Program-made: the position numbers and the translations under genes
Assembly: GCA_023055425.1 (NCBI GenBank)
Contig: JALGPY010000003.1
Coordinates: 49,771,891 to 49,835,890 of the forward strand
DNA length: 64,000 nt
Direction of reading: 5' to 3'
From: Linanthus parryae
Taxonomy: Eukaryota; Streptophyta; Magnoliopsida; Ericales; Polemoniaceae
Part shown: positions 1-11,974 of the stretch, piece by piece
How positions within the stretch are numbered: position 1 is the stretch's first letter
How the letters are laid out: every line of letters starts with the position of its first letter
Notes under the pieces: model-generated
What the model was told of the DNA's origin: nothing
The model's database searches: none
The model's input: the letters and a program-made list of their open reading frames with translations, nothing else

Positions 1-1679
1 TTGAGGCTTTATTTGCTCCCTTTGGTACTGCTTGATCCGGAACAAACCGCCTCTCGAGATAATCTTCTCTCACTGTGGAAGAAGTCAGTACACCGCTTAC
101 ACCCTACAAAGCGCAATGGCATGGCATCTCTCTTGAAGGAAGTGATTTGGAATATAGAAATTCGAAATTATGAAAGTTGTAGGTTCTACAAAGTTTATGA
201 CAACTTTGTAGAGAGGTAGGAGAGTAGGAGGAAATGTTGGAGTGAGTGAAATGGGTGGAGAAACCCTCTATTTATATTAGAGTGGGTGACTAGGGGTGCA
301 AATGAATAGTTATGTTTATTCGGAGGTTTAATCAAACAGTCACCTTTCAGGGTGTAACTACAAATAACTAACTTTTGTGAGGAAAGCTTATAAAACTTAT
401 TAGTAATTCCACAACAGCCCCTACTAGTTATATAATATTAGTTTGGTAGTTTGGAATTACAATATCGACCTAAAAGTTAAAACCGCGTCCAACAAAAGAC
501 GCATTATTACACCCATATTTAAGAACAATTTTCATTCACCCGTTACTCATTTTTGGACAAATCTCAATTGTTAAATTAACATCTCAGAATGAGAATTAAT
601 TGCTAAAATTAAATTAATCGTCCAAAAATCGAACTTTTTCAACACTGGTTTGCCCTCCTTAGCCTAGAGAGCATATTTGAAGAGTTAACTGATATCTGGA
701 TAAGATGATAGTTGTTCAGTTGCCAAGAACTGAGGTTATAGTTTTCGAAAAAATTATTTACCCTAACTTGTTTGCTTTTACTAAAAGTTTAAGAACTTGC
801 AACCAGTGCATAAAGTAGTTTTTGAGGGGCAGGAAAGGTGATATGCCTTAAGAAACAATGAAGCAGTTGTTGAGATGACGGCGTTCTCGATAATCTTTTT
901 TCTTTTGCTGGTCACTAAGCTCCTTAATCTGGTGACATAGTAAGAACAGCTCATTAGTCAAACTACAGAGTATTGACATAAATATTGGACAATACAGTGG
1001 CTAAATCATCTTGAGACAATGGTTTTGATAAGAATACATGGCCATGGCAGGAAGAGCTCACTTTCTGGATTGTGTCTGTAGAGGAGTAATAGATGCCAAC
1101 AAAGGAACTGCATTTTCTTTTGGTTACTTTAAAGGGTTACTTAGCTTCTCTGGTTTACGAGCCGGGTATTGATTGGTCTATTGAGTGAACCGATGAATTC
1201 CCGAAGTCCCTCAGTCTCTTTAGAAGAAACGTTGGATCTGCGGCTCTGTGCCCTAAAAGTTTTCTCTGGAAATTGCAATCCTTTTCTTTTATCTGAGAAG
1301 CCAATAGCTACCTCCAATTTAGCTCTTCAGTACATAACTGTTTACGGAATATTCATTATCACTGCCCCTCTCAGCTTTAGGTAAATCTTGAATATTAGGT
1401 GTGTGCTGTCATTTTGACTTAACATTCTTGAGGTTTGTAGACTTGTGCTCATGATATCTCATCTGACAACTCATTTGACATGTTATGTATTTGCAACAGC
1501 CGTTACTTATTTCTACAGTAACGTGACAGAAATCAAAGTAGAACCAGTAGTTGATAATAGAAACTTTCCAAGAACTTGCGCATCTTTGATATTTCCATTT
1601 CAAGACTTGTTCTATTTGCTACTGGATTATTTTGCCAGCAGCCTCTAGTAGACTAACATCTAACCATGTTCATCACATA
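1..1679. other. Non-coding or unassigned DNA left of the MAM33-like exon
   Basis: No convincing protein-coding exon is visible on either strand. Around 268-290, read on the minus strand, there is a TATA-like motif (ATAAATAGAGGG) followed by a C/T-rich stretch. It resembles a plant core promoter with a leader, as also found in many LTRs, but no recognisable protein follows it to the window edge. Some of 400-1679 may be intron of the gene whose last exon starts at 1680. I could not find its upstream exons. Confidence 0.4.
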
Positions 1680-1863
1680 CAGGAGTCTCAACTCACGGAT
1701 GAGAGACGCGCTGCATAGCTACATTGACGAGCGGGGCATAAACGACAGTCTTTTCCCGTTTCTTCAAGCTTGGCTTTACGTGAAGGATCACAGGAATCTC
1801 ACTCATTGGTTCAGGTCGCTTGGTGAATTGATCAACGAGGGTGAGCAAGCCTCAGTTGCTTAA
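1680..1863 (+). CDS. Terminal exon of a mitochondrial glycoprotein (MAM33/p32) family protein, partial
   Basis: The 60 or so residues encoded here closely follow the C-terminal end of plant mitochondrial glycoprotein (MAM33/p32) family proteins. Landmarks are an MRDALHSYI block, ERGIND, LFPFLQAWLYVKDHRNL and a final HWFRSLG block. The reading frame opens directly after a good acceptor (CACATACAG) and ends with TAA at 1861-1863, as expected for a last exon. p32 proteins are acidic, trimeric mitochondrial-matrix proteins. The family assignment is firm. Whether the gene is alive is not: I found no upstream exon with the family's mitochondrial transit peptide or central beta-sheet region in the 1.7 kb to the left. 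It is either the end of a gene with a long intron extending beyond the window, or a truncated copy. Confidence 0.75.
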
Positions 1864-2900
1864 TGCCTCTGTAGGTGATTCTATGAAACAGTTGTCTGAT
1901 TCTTTCCTTCGTCACACCAAAACCAAACACACTCTTCAAGGTTTACTATCACTGAGGTAGGAATTGCTGTGTTTTTACTAGGTTAGTGTATGGTACATTG
2001 ATTTTGCAATAGTCTATCAGCTACCGAACACGCTCTATAGGTTAGTGTATGCTTTATATCAGTGATAACTAGTTTGTGTTAGGTGAAGACATTGCTTCTT
2101 CTATATAGCTTGCAGTGCTTGTCTAGTGTTTTGTTTCTTTATAGAAGTTCGCGTGCTATGGAAATCAAATCTGAGCTGGGATTTATATTTTCCCTCAACG
2201 CAGTTATTATCTTTCTTAGAAGCCTGAATGAAATTCACCTTGTGCTTATACCAGTGACAAAATGTCAATCCTGCACTGTTTATGCGCGACTAGTCTGTTA
2301 CCTGATTTTGAGACTTATTTCTAACTGTTAATTGCATGCTACTTTCTCCACTTCTGTAATTTTGTTCCTTCTTTTTGAGAAAGTTTCATTTTGGTTTTAG
2401 ATCATGTCAATCTATATGGTCTCATGCAGCCCTCCTAAATATTCTCCTAACAAATCTTCTGTTGTGAAAGTCAAACTTATCTTCTGAGTTGAGTCCTATC
2501 AATCATGTTTCCAATTTGGTTCTGGTTTGCAACCCCCACTTTTTGATTGCATCGTCCATTTGCAAGATGGCCATTATCAGCTTTGGGGGGAAAGATTACA
2601 CCTATACTAACAAGTTACAAGAGGGTATAGTTTTCTGAAACCTAGCTATTGATCTCAAATTAGAAGTTTTAAAGAGGAGAACAACGAAAGCCCTGATAAG
2701 GAGACTAAATGGTTAAGAGAGAGAGCGTAACCTGCATGACTTGATTTGATTGGAAAAGGAGCTGTGAAACAAATTGGCACATGATGTCACATTAGGGTTT
2801 TCAAAGATCGTTGGATTCCACGATTGTCTATTTTTCAAGTGATCACTCAAAATCCAGGTTTACATTTAACAGTTGCAAATTTGATCAATCAAGACAAGCT
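1864..2900. other. Unassigned DNA after the MAM33-like exon
   Basis: Probably the 3' untranslated and flanking sequence of the MAM33-like exon. It is AT-rich, with only short chance reading frames. I see no repeat, RNA gene or conserved protein. Confidence 0.4.
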
Positions 2901-2924
2901 GGGATTCACCAAGATTACAGCAGT

Positions 2925-3480
2925 ACGCGTGGGAGGATGATGTAGCAGAGATAGTGAAAATGGAGATTCCAGCAGCATCGAGACCGGACATTGTCTATTG
3001 GTATCATTCTGACGGTGGAGAATACATTGTCTCATCGGAGTTTGAGATCATGTGTGCAGAAAATGATCTAATTCGACAGTTCTCAAGAGGCGAAACAAGG
3101 AAAAATTAGATGAAGAAATTTTGGAAGCTTATAGTGCCAAAGAAAACCTTGTATCTTGCTTGGAGGGGAGGGCGTTTTTCCTTACTTGCTACCACAAAAC
3201 TGCAGAAAAGAGGCGTTGATGTTCGAATCCAGTGTTAGATGTGCAAAAAACTGTCAGTATGATAAACCACATTTTTCTCCACTGCGGCAAGGCCAAAGAG
3301 ATCTGGTGTAAAGCTCAATTTCACTCTCACCTGAAGCACAGTTATTTTGTAGAATGGTTAGTGGAAATTCTTAAATGTGAGGCAACGGAGAGACAAGAAG
3401 AATGGGTCACCCAAATCCAAATATGGGCACTTAGACACAATCAAAACCTACTGGATTTGGTCAAAAATCTGCAGTATAAA
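2925..3480 (+). pseudogene. LINE ORF2 3' fragment (zf-RVT region), broken
   Basis: Reading from about 2931 gives an acidic stretch followed by RPDIVYWYHSDGGEYIVSS. This is the usual plant LINE sequence just before the reverse-transcriptase zinc-binding (zf-RVT) domain. After a stop at about 3108 the similarity resumes with FWKLIVPKKTLYLAWRG, and after a frameshift near 3240 with NHIFLHCGKAKEIW. That is the conserved Cys/His block of zf-RVT. At least two stops and one frameshift make it non-functional. It lies upstream of, and is separate from, the LINE that begins near 3480. Confidence 0.7.
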
Positions 3481-3704
3481 GAGAAGGGTAAGGGGTCAGT
3501 GTTAAGGGGGATGCTAACTTAAAGCGGACAACACCTAACCTCTTTACGCCAAAGAAGCCGCCCACTAAAAGAAAGTCGACCGAATCGGCTGTCAGCATAT
3601 CTCGAAGGAAGTCGGAACCTAAACTCCCAAGGCTACGAGGTAAAGAGGACAAGCATGTTACTCATAGAGTGGAAGGAGTTGTAGTACCAAACCGGTTTCT
3701 AATA
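3480..3704 (+). pseudogene. LINE, piece 1: probable ORF1 C-terminal tail
   Basis: A Lys/Arg/Pro-rich reading frame (PKKPPTKRKS, then RRKSEPKLPRLRGK) resembles the basic tail that ends the gag-like ORF1 of plant L1-type LINEs, just before ORF2. It runs into the 9-bp duplication TTTCTAATA (3696-3704) that flanks the Mutator-like element. The LINE resumes after the second copy (5427-5435) with the ORF2 endonuclease. The position just before ORF2 is the main argument, because the tail itself is low-complexity. Confidence 0.5.
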
Positions 3705-3805
3705 GGGTAATTTACAGTTTGCACCCTCGGGTTTATGTAAATAGGCAATTTCTACCCTTACAGTTCATCAATTGACAAAGGACACCCCTATTTTTGTACA
3801 ATAAT
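3705..3805 (+). repeat. MULE left terminal inverted repeat
   Basis: Pairs with 5325-5426 over about 95 bp with scattered mismatches. A related direct copy follows at about 3926-4010. Confidence 0.8.
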
Positions 3806-4889
3806 AATTACAAATTATACGTCTCCGTCTATTTCCGTTAGGGATATGTTAAGTGATAGTGGGGCTCACTTTTGGTGTATTTTTCATTCCCATTTTGCCC
3901 CCTAAATTTTGGTAATGTACATTTATTACCCCTCAAGTTTAGGTAAATATGCAATGCAAACCCTTACCGTTTATCAATTGACATGGAACACTCCTATTTT
4001 GTAAGTTGGCAGTGGGGTAAACCTTTGGGTGTTTGGTTCATGCCTATTATCCCCTCTAGTGATATATAATGTCATTTTTTAACATTTAGAAGTTTAGATA
4101 TTACTATTTATACCGTTAAATTGTATGACTCTTTTACCTCTCCATGAATGGTTATATATTACCATATAATATATTTTGTTGTTGTAAAAAAGTAAATTTG
4201 TCGAGAATGAAAATCAACACAGAGTGAATTTGAAGTTTTATTTAACAAAATTAATTCTGATAGTGTACTTGTCAAATACCAACATCAATATGTACTTTGT
4301 TAACTAGAATGATAATGAATTTTTTAAACTGAAACTAAATAATATCATTGACAATTATCTGAAGCTAAAATAAAGAGGATTATAGTTGTTGTTTTTTTGT
4401 CAAAGACTATAGTAGTTAATACAACCCAAAGTCTATTAAAATTTAAGCGTTGAATTAAAAAAAAAATCAAGCATTCAGCTTGCTGTAATATGCTAAAAAA
4501 GTGCTTGTGAATAGAAGAAATCAATAAGGTACAAAGAGATATATAGCAGACAGAAACAATTCTATTACTATCTAGCAACATCTTAAATAAATTACAAAAA
4601 GAATCAATTGAAACGACTTTTTTTTGCGTCTTTTCCTTTCACTATCTCTGTCAACTTAATTATGTGCCGTAATGAACCAACCTAAAACGTTTTTTTTTTT
4701 TTTTTCTATTGGATGACTCGGTTTTCTAGACTTGCAGAGATGAAGTTTTCAAAGATGCGATATTTTTTTCACCCGAGTTAAGTGCTTTCTATAAGTTGCA
4801 GTATATTGATTAACCCTCCATCTTCTTCATCCATAGGCATTGGAGAGTCACGGAGGGAATTTTTCGGTGGCAATAACAGAGAAATTTAT

Positions 4890-5014
4890 AGTGCTCCATT
4901 AAATCACCACGTGGTGCTCTACAATCAATGAAAATACAACACTTAAGCAAATTGACAGTGATTGGTAGACACTCATTAGTTGTAGAGCACCACGCAGTGC
5001 TCTTTTGGAGCACT
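4890..5014. mobile_element. Foldback MITE nested in the MULE
   Basis: The outer 40 bp form a near-palindrome. AGTGCTCC and CGTGGTGCTCTACAA on the left pair with TTGTAGAGCACCACG and GGAGCACT on the right. The 125-bp size and lack of coding potential fit a MITE. No convincing target duplication could be fixed, so the superfamily is left open. Confidence 0.6.
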
Positions 5015-5324
5015 AAAAAAATTACTCGCAATAACATTATTGAAGTCTTAAATGAACCAACAAACCCTGGGTAGATTGGTCTTTTTAAACTTTGTGTAAC
5101 TTGCAAATTAAACATTGTATAAATATTGAATGTAAAATATTACTTACCCATTTTCCAATGGAGTCTGTCTAAATTAAGGGTGTTCCCTTCCGATTGACAA
5201 TCAGTAGGGGTATGCAATGCCTATTTACCATAACCCGAGGGTGCTTTGTGTAAATTACCCTATAAATACTGAGTAAAGGTATATGGGAAAATCAGTACTT
5301 TCGCATTTTCCGTCCATGACCGTT

Positions 5325-5426
5325 ACAAATCATCCAAACTAAGGGTGTCCCTTGTCAATTGATGAACAGTAGGGGTAGGGATTGCCTATTTACATAAACC
5401 TTGGGACACAAACTGTAAATCACCCA
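5325..5426 (-). repeat. MULE right terminal inverted repeat
   Basis: Reverse-complement partner of 3705-3805. A second inverted copy lies just inside, at about 5165-5262. Confidence 0.8.
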
Positions 5427-5435
5427 TTTCTAATA

Positions 5436-6001
5436 TTCATATTCCAAACATAGAGGTAAGCGCCCAAAAGACTCAAGAAGCGTGATTTGCGTTGTCTGCA
5501 TTCCAGCATTGCCATGCACAATGAGTATTATTGGTTGGAACGTTCGGAGGCTTGGGAACACTCGAAACTTTCTATCTCTTCACGACCTTGTGAGGATACA
5601 TAAGCCCGTTGTGGTTTCCGTGATGGAGACCAGATTGTATGCAAGGGAGATGGAAAGAGTCAAGTACAAGTTGGGTTTCAAAAATGGCTTCTTTGTGAAC
5701 TTCGTTGAGTGCATAGGGGTTTGGGGCTGTTTTGGAGTGGGAATATACGTACTCACTGCAAAACTATTCGAGATTTCATATTAAGGGTTTTGTTACAAGT
5801 TTTTTTCTACAAATGTTTGGTGTTTTGCAAGTTTCTATGGAGACGCAGTCAGGAGAGAAATAATGCATTCATGGAAGCTGTTGGCACGTCTGTGTCTGGG
5901 AAATTTTGCTTGGCTCGTGGTGGGGAATTTAACGCTATTGCCTCTTGAAGATAAAGGAAATGGAGAGGGTGTGTTGTAGACTATCTTATAGTGTTCAGAT
6001 T
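5436..6001 (+). pseudogene. LINE, piece 2: ORF2 endonuclease N-terminal half
   Basis: From about 5521 the frame reads MSIIGWNVRRLGN, the start of the apurinic-endonuclease-like domain of plant LINE ORF2 (usual form WNVRGLG). It continues through METRL, the acidic catalytic block, and KLGFKNGF. After a frameshift near 5715 it reads further into the domain (WLVVGN, where LINEs usually have VVGDFN). Several frameshifts and stops are present. The open domain stops at about 6001, and its continuation (DLGYVGNQFTCVNNRADG) appears at 27246. The protein was the nickase and reverse transcriptase of a non-LTR retrotransposon. Confidence 0.8.
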
Positions 6002-6632
6002 ATAACAATCAAGGCTAAGAACCTTCTATCAAGAACTCGGATTGACCGGAGAGAAGGGAGAGATAGAGGAAAAGAGTGGAAAATAATCAGTATTGTACTG
6101 TGGAAGGGGAGAGACAGCTTGTCGGTAGCAATTCGGCTATTCAGTACAGAGCAATCCGTGTGTGGAATAATCAGAGTACCCACAGAGGACTATCAGTGTC
6201 ACACAAAAATTTCATACGTAATGGCATAAAGGACTGTCCTATTTATACTAGTCTGGCTAGGGCAACCAATGGGAGACACGTGAGTGTACGACGACCCACG
6301 ACCCACTATGATGGCGGTGTACCCTAAATCCATGTAGGATTGTCACGGATGACGTCAAACCTAATATAAAGAGGACAGCTGACAAGCCGCCTTCGTGACT
6401 ACAATATTGGTCGCATCCAGGGCGGAACCTACATGCAACGAGCTTTGTTCCACCCTCCAAGCCACTACAACCCCTGTTGAGAAGGAAAGGCGCGAGGGAT
6501 CCTGTCTCATGGTCCCCCTAAGGTGTGACAAGGAATGATCGGGTGCTTATGGAGCACGGATGTGCAGACACATGTAGGCTGCTGATGGGTCCACGTGGCA
6601 GTGGGCTGATAGTTCATTTTTTACTGTCTACA
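6002..6632 (-). repeat. LTR-like left end of the old Tat-like remnant
   Basis: The stretch ends CTACA followed by TGTAGCCCCCTCGCGCG. The LTR of the younger element ends CTACA followed by TTAGCCCCCTTTCTGCGCG (54136). Lengths also agree (about 631 and 626 bp). The left limit rests on the AGATT junction and the length match only. Confidence 0.5.
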
Positions 6633-7239
6633 TGTAGCCCCCTCGCGCGTGGGCTTAGTTTTGCGAGGTCTAGGCACATCTTGTAGCCCTCTGGTCGCGT
6701 CTTTTGAGCTTTTGTGGTGACTGGATGTGCTTCGCAACCCCTAGTGATGATGAGTCATCAAAAGTCATTGTCGCAGTTCTTTTGGTGGTTTGGAAATTGC
6801 GACGGTTGTCATAAGGAACACCGTAAAGGGCACATGTCCCTTCGCTTTGATTTGATGGCTGAGGACACTTGCTGGTCGTTACCTTCGACGGTTTAGATGA
6901 GCGTGTGGTGTCTCTTGAAACTGCTGTCATTTGACGGTTTGGAGGAAAATAGGGATTTTTGAAGTTAAAATCGTTCGAAATTCTCATCGAGATTCAGATT
7001 TTTTAGATTGGGCCTCTAGTATTCAAACCAGAGTTGGCCTGTTGTCAGAACTTTTACCATATTTGTGAGCCTTTGCTTATGAGAGAGACAGAGGATTGTG
7101 TTTACTTCGACAGAGTTGGAGCGAGGGGTTTGCATGTTCTTCGCTTTCCGTAAAAGCATATCGGTGTTCTAGACCCGTCAGAAAGAAACTAGGGTTTCGT
7201 ACTTTTTGGTTGCCATATTTGTTGGAATTTTGGCGGTGA

Positions 7240-8700
7240 TGTCGTCTCGGGTAGAAACTTCAGAGGCCATTTCGGCCGTGGAGGCCTTTTTATGGGGTAA
7301 GTCGCCGTTCTTGGCGGTCATAACTACTACCAGGCTATCACATACCTACCTCTGTCCTCGGCTGTTGTTGCAAAGGATGATTCTAACAAGCTTACCCTTT
7401 GTCCTGTGAACTACCATGAATGAGACTTGGACAAGGTTGAGAAGATTCACGGCCTTGCGCTTGAATCTAAGGCTGATCCTTTTTGCAAGGTGCGTTTCAA
7501 GTATGCTCCAAATAGTGATAGGTTATTGGATGAGTGGTTGGAGTGGATACTGGATGCTCACAAGTCGACTCTGGATCGTGCATGGATTCTTTATGCCAAT
7601 CGCGCCACCATGGGTTCGAATGTTCGCGTTGATTGGGACATGATCAAAGTCTTCCTGTCTTGATGGTCTAGACAAACTTATACTTTCCACTTTGCTCATC
7701 ATGAGGGTGTGCCCACGCTGGAGGATGTATCTGTTCTGTTTGAGTTGGACCCGACAGATGTGCAGGATCCTTTGGCACCGTGCATTTCCACTATGATCTA
7801 AATAGTGATAGGTTATTGGATGAGTGGTTGGAGTAGATATTGGGTGCTCACAAGTAGACTTTGGTTCCCGCATGGATTCTGTAAGCCATTCGTGCCGCCA
7901 TGGGTTCGAATGTTCGCGTTGATTGGGACATGATCAATGTCTTGCTTTCTCGATGGTCCCGACAGACTTATACTTTCCACTTTGGAGGAAGTATGTAATA
8001 TCCCGTCCAATGAGGTGGTGCCCACGTTGGAGGAAGTATGTAATATCCCGTCCCCTATCCATATATTCTGTATTAGATGTGTGGTATATAGTACACCATG
8101 CCGATTACTTATAGTACCTTCAAGGCTTAAGAATTTTTATTCCATGGTACGGGTAAAGAAGTTGTTGGGACAGTAATCCACGAGTGTTACAATGTATATG
8201 TTCTGTTTGAGTTGGATCCGACAGGTGTGCAGGATCCCTGGCATCGTTGAAGACTAAAGAGGAGTTGCATGTTTTCGACAAGATGTCACAGATGATAAAG
8301 ACGACGTGCAAATGTTGTACTCGTTGGGAAGGTAGCAAGGTTTGTGAGAGGCCACAATGAACTTCTGCGGGGTCCGCTTCTTCTTCATACTACTGAGGTA
8401 GAGATGTTCAAACGTATTGGTGGGGTCGCCAAATATGTGCCTATGTCGCAGGGGAAGGAGCATAGTTTTACGTTGCGCCTTTTTATGCATGTGGATTTCT
8501 CGTTTTCTCATTGGCGCTCCGAAGGGGGACTATTTTGCCGTGTGCTCGCAATTGCAGTGCGATTTTTTCTAGAACAGAATCTCTTCCTGGGGCCTCTTTT
8601 CTTGGGATCTTTGTACATCAGGTTGGATCGCGTGCTTTCTCCCTCTAACGCCTCACAAAAGCGATACGACGTAGCTTTGTTTGTGAATATGCGCTTCCTT
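7240..8700 (+). pseudogene. Decayed antisense plant-mobile-domain-like gene, part 1
   Basis: The frame starting near 7240 (MSSRVETSE) shares the FLWGKSPFL block with the ALWRKAPFLGG block of the intact gene at 54819. It continues with a WLEWILDAHKSTLDRAWILYAN block and TYTFHFAHHEGVPTLEDV, the counterpart of HTFHFAEFEAAPTLEDI. Later it reads HWRSEGGLFCRVLAIAVRF and LGPLFLGSLYIRLDRVL, both clear homologues of the intact protein. It is broken by stops, frameshifts, an internal duplication (7510-7690 and 7800-7985) and a small insertion near 8040-8190. It is cut at 8700 by a retrotransposon. Confidence 0.7.
7510..7985 (+). repeat. Direct duplication inside the decayed gene
   Basis: About 185 bp starting at AAATAGTGATAGGTTATTGG occurs at 7510 and again at about 7800, roughly 90% alike. 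A shorter repeat (GGAGGAAGTATGTAATATCC) lies at 7984 and 8029. This is local duplication in an already dead copy. Confidence 0.75.
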
Positions 8701-11700
8701 TGTAACACCCGCAAATTTTATAGGAGGTTTAAAATAATATATTAAATCCTTAAGGTTAAAATGTGTTTTTTTTTCAATTTTCAATACATTTCGGTATCTC
8801 ACAGAGAAGAGGTTGATGAATAAAGAGGGGTCAGTTGAAAATACTATAACCTATGGGTAGGCTTTGTATTTTTACAAAAGAAAAAGAAATTAAATCAAAA
8901 GATTCCCTTAAGATATCTAAAATTACATTTAAACCCCCTATGAATTGTCAAAATTTTAAACCATCTTGTGACACCTCACCATTGTGAGGTGGCACTCTTC
9001 AGACACTCTAGGCTGTATATTTGTATTGCCGTAATTTGGAATAAAAAAAGGGGGGTTTGCAGGGAGAAACACAACTAAGAACTCTTCCCCTTTCTTCTAG
9101 AACGCTCTCGGTTAGAAACCCTCATTTTATAGCTTCTGTGTTCCTGCTTTTGAAGGCAACAATAGAGGCAAAGCTTGGGAAAAAAATTCTCTTCTTCATC
9201 CCCTGAAATCTCCAACCGGTGTATGTCCATGTCAAAGAAACTCAGATCTCACATCTTTGCGACAAGAAACATCAAGAATTGCAGCTTCGAATTACCCTCT
9301 CCGAACTTCCCGAACTCTGCCCTTCAGCCGTTTCGGGTATCTGCAACCTCCATTGGGTATGCGTCTCACTCTCTCTCCGTCTCTCTCTGGAAACTCTGCA
9401 ATTTTGTGGCTGCAGCAACACAAATTCTAATGAAACTGGTGATTGAGTGGTTTTGTTTTGGTTTAATCTAGTACTGTTTTCTTGGAGAACACATGTTAGG
9501 GCTAGTTTTGCTTACTAGCTTCAGTAATTGTTGGTTACAAATGATTCTGCAAGTCCTCTTTTTGGAAGTGAAAGACCACATAAAGGAACTTCCATAAGCC
9601 TCTGCTCAAAGTTGCAAAGACTTCATATGGATATGTTGTGAAATTAATCATAAACATCAGCTGAAAATGTTAAATGTGAAAGTAATAGCCTAAACAAATT
9701 AAAGACTAGTTTCTTTCAAGGATGTGTTACTAGTGGTGGGTATTCTTGAGGCTGTGATAAAAGTTTTGGTAGAGCCAGTGATTCAACTACGACGGTGCTT
9801 CGATCTTGACGTGGCAACGCCTAGGGAGTCTTGTCTCCTTTGTTCAGTTGCTGCCATAGGGAGGTTACATATATGTGTGTGTGTGTGTATATATTTTTGG
9901 GTTCCTTCATAAATCTGAGCCTCCCCTACAAGCTCCAAGAACACTTAAAATCTCTCACTAATGGCATATACTCATGCACTTTGTTTGTCACATTCTGAGT
10001 TAGAATCATTAGGCTTGAATTAAAATGTATTTCATGTTCATGTAATTAGTTGTTTTCTCCTACATGAAATCCCCATGTGCCCAATTTCTGAAAACAGTAC
10101 TGAAGGATTATGAGGTTGGGGTTTGTAGTGATGAAAAATTATGTAGAATGTGTCAGGGGATTGGACTTGATTATTGGGTATAGTTATTGTACTAAGTTTG
10201 AAGATTGGGTAACGCTCTTCCAACCACAGAGAGTGAATCTCTTGAAAATATAAGTTCTAACCATAAGGTAAGTTGCTTGAAATGAAAACTAAATTAATCA
10301 GGTAATCTCCTTCTTGAACAAGGCCATTATTGATTATTTATGATGCTAATGGGTTAGCATAATCTTTAAGTATGGTGATAGTATATTCGGAAGTACTTTA
10401 CTTTCAAAAAATTATTAAAATTGAAAGCAGATAAAAATTGTTGTTAACGGACGTTTGTAATATATTTAATCTAGCTATAAAAGTAAGCTAGTAACACTCT
10501 GGCTTCCTAGAATGCTGTTAGAGGGTATTCTGATAGGTTCTATGATGAATAAAAAATCAATGGGAAACATTATTTGGATGGGTAGATATAAAATACATCT
10601 GGAAGGAACTATAAATTGGGTCTAGGGCATTGTTTGAACATGTCAAGTACAATATGCAGTGAAGATAGTTCAAGTTACCTAACAAATAACATAATATTTT
10701 ATAAGAAAGTCCCCTAGATAGATTTAGACATTTGGTGGATTAAAATTTAAAGATATTCCGACTGCGACCTTTTGAGCTGATCTGATGATGTGGGTAATAA
10801 AATTAGTGTCTCGGGGTTATATGCATGTCCTACACGGATATTTGGACTCTCTGTTAGGTTATCTTTAAGTTATAGTTGATTTAGTCAAATGTTTGGGGGT
10901 CACTCTGTAGTTTCAGCAAATTCAAGGGCTTATATGTACATAATTAAAATTTGGGAAATCAATTATTTTGGACTAATTTGTGACTCAATGGAATTAGAGA
11001 CCAATAAACTGAGTGTCTGCAAAAGTTTTATGCCATAATAGTCTTCTCGAACTACCCTGTTGGGACAATGAGCTCAACCAGGACTCTAATATTATGAACA
11101 AGGGTAAAACAGTAACTCTGTGACTTGAGAGTTCTTTGCGAAAGATTCTCATAATGACATTCCAGGACTAAGGGTCAAGTTACGCTAAATTTGATCTTCC
11201 CGGAACCCTTGTTTGCTTCACCAGTCTAAGAAGGGTAAATTAGCGAATTCACAATTCCCTCAATCATACACCCAAAACATGATGCATAACATGACTGCAT
11301 GTCTCTATAACACATTCGTAACATTTAGAGACGGTTTGGGTTGAAGTTAACTAAAAGTAAACCGTAGGGGCTTACCTGCAGGGTCTTAAGTGCAACTAAG
11401 TGGAAGTTCATTATTCCAAACCTGAGTAAGTCTAGGAAGTATAGAGATCATCTTAGTATATTGATAGACCCATGTGAGCGTAAGTGGAGGGTTCAGGCAC
11501 AGTCAGTGACTGTACTAAAGAGACACGGTTATCATGGCAAGAGAGTATATTGTAATAGGTACTCAGTGTCACATAAGCATAATGCATTCTTCCTCACTTA
11601 GATGAAAAGTGTTAATAGCATATATATTTAGATTATGTAGTGGTTGCTGGAATATGGAATTAGTTCCGCTGATCGGAGAACTAGGTTGTATATCAGGTGA

Positions 11701-11972
11701 GAACGTAAAAACCTGGGAATATAGTAAGCCACTTAGGAGTCTACGTCAAGACACTACAAATCATACAAATAATAGAAGAAAGTTTTAGTTAAATTTCAGT
11801 TTCTTTAGTTTTGTCTTGTAACATAACCAACAAGGTTTGACTCCTTGCTGGGGGGCAATTATGTTCCCTAGCGGAGGGCACTCCCGTGAGTCTGGGGATC
11901 TTATGGTAGATTTCCCAACTCTGAGGGGTGGGGTGTTACACATTTCCCTTGTTAAATAAGGGGAGTGTTAAA
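8701..11972 (+). repeat. Left LTR of the giant-LTR element
   Basis: 3,272 bp. It contains a TATA-like motif near 9126 (CATTTTATAGC), a C/T-rich leader-like stretch (9060-9410) and a short (TG)n run near 9872. The copy of this last feature recurs in the right LTR. Reading frames inside (for example 9175-9471) show no known protein family. Confidence 0.9.
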
Positions 11973-11974
11973 GA

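Larger units (their letters stand above)
3705..5426. mobile_element. Non-autonomous Mutator-like element (MULE), 1.7 kb
   Basis: The terminal inverted repeats are about 95-100 bp. The left end begins GGGTAATTTACAGTTTG and the reverse complement of the right end begins GGGTGATTTACAGTTTG. Similarity continues inward past a shared TCATCAATTGACAA block. Each side is flanked by TTTCTAATA (3696-3704 and 5427-5435), a 9-bp target duplication, which is the Mutator signature. No transposase can be read inside, so the element is non-autonomous. A second, weaker copy of the terminal repeat lies inside each end (about 3926-4010 and 5165-5262). It interrupts a LINE. Confidence 0.8.

Noticed and set aside
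2925..3480. The zf-RVT fragment as the 3' end of the four-piece LINE
   Set aside because: It lies upstream of the ORF1 tail, and the four-piece LINE has its own zf-RVT and RNase H region at 41-42.4 kb.
9175..9471. A 98-codon frame, present again at 13035-13331 with one residue changed, looking like a conserved duplicated gene
   Set aside because: Both copies sit inside the two LTRs of a young element, so their similarity is due to the LTR pair. No known domain is present.
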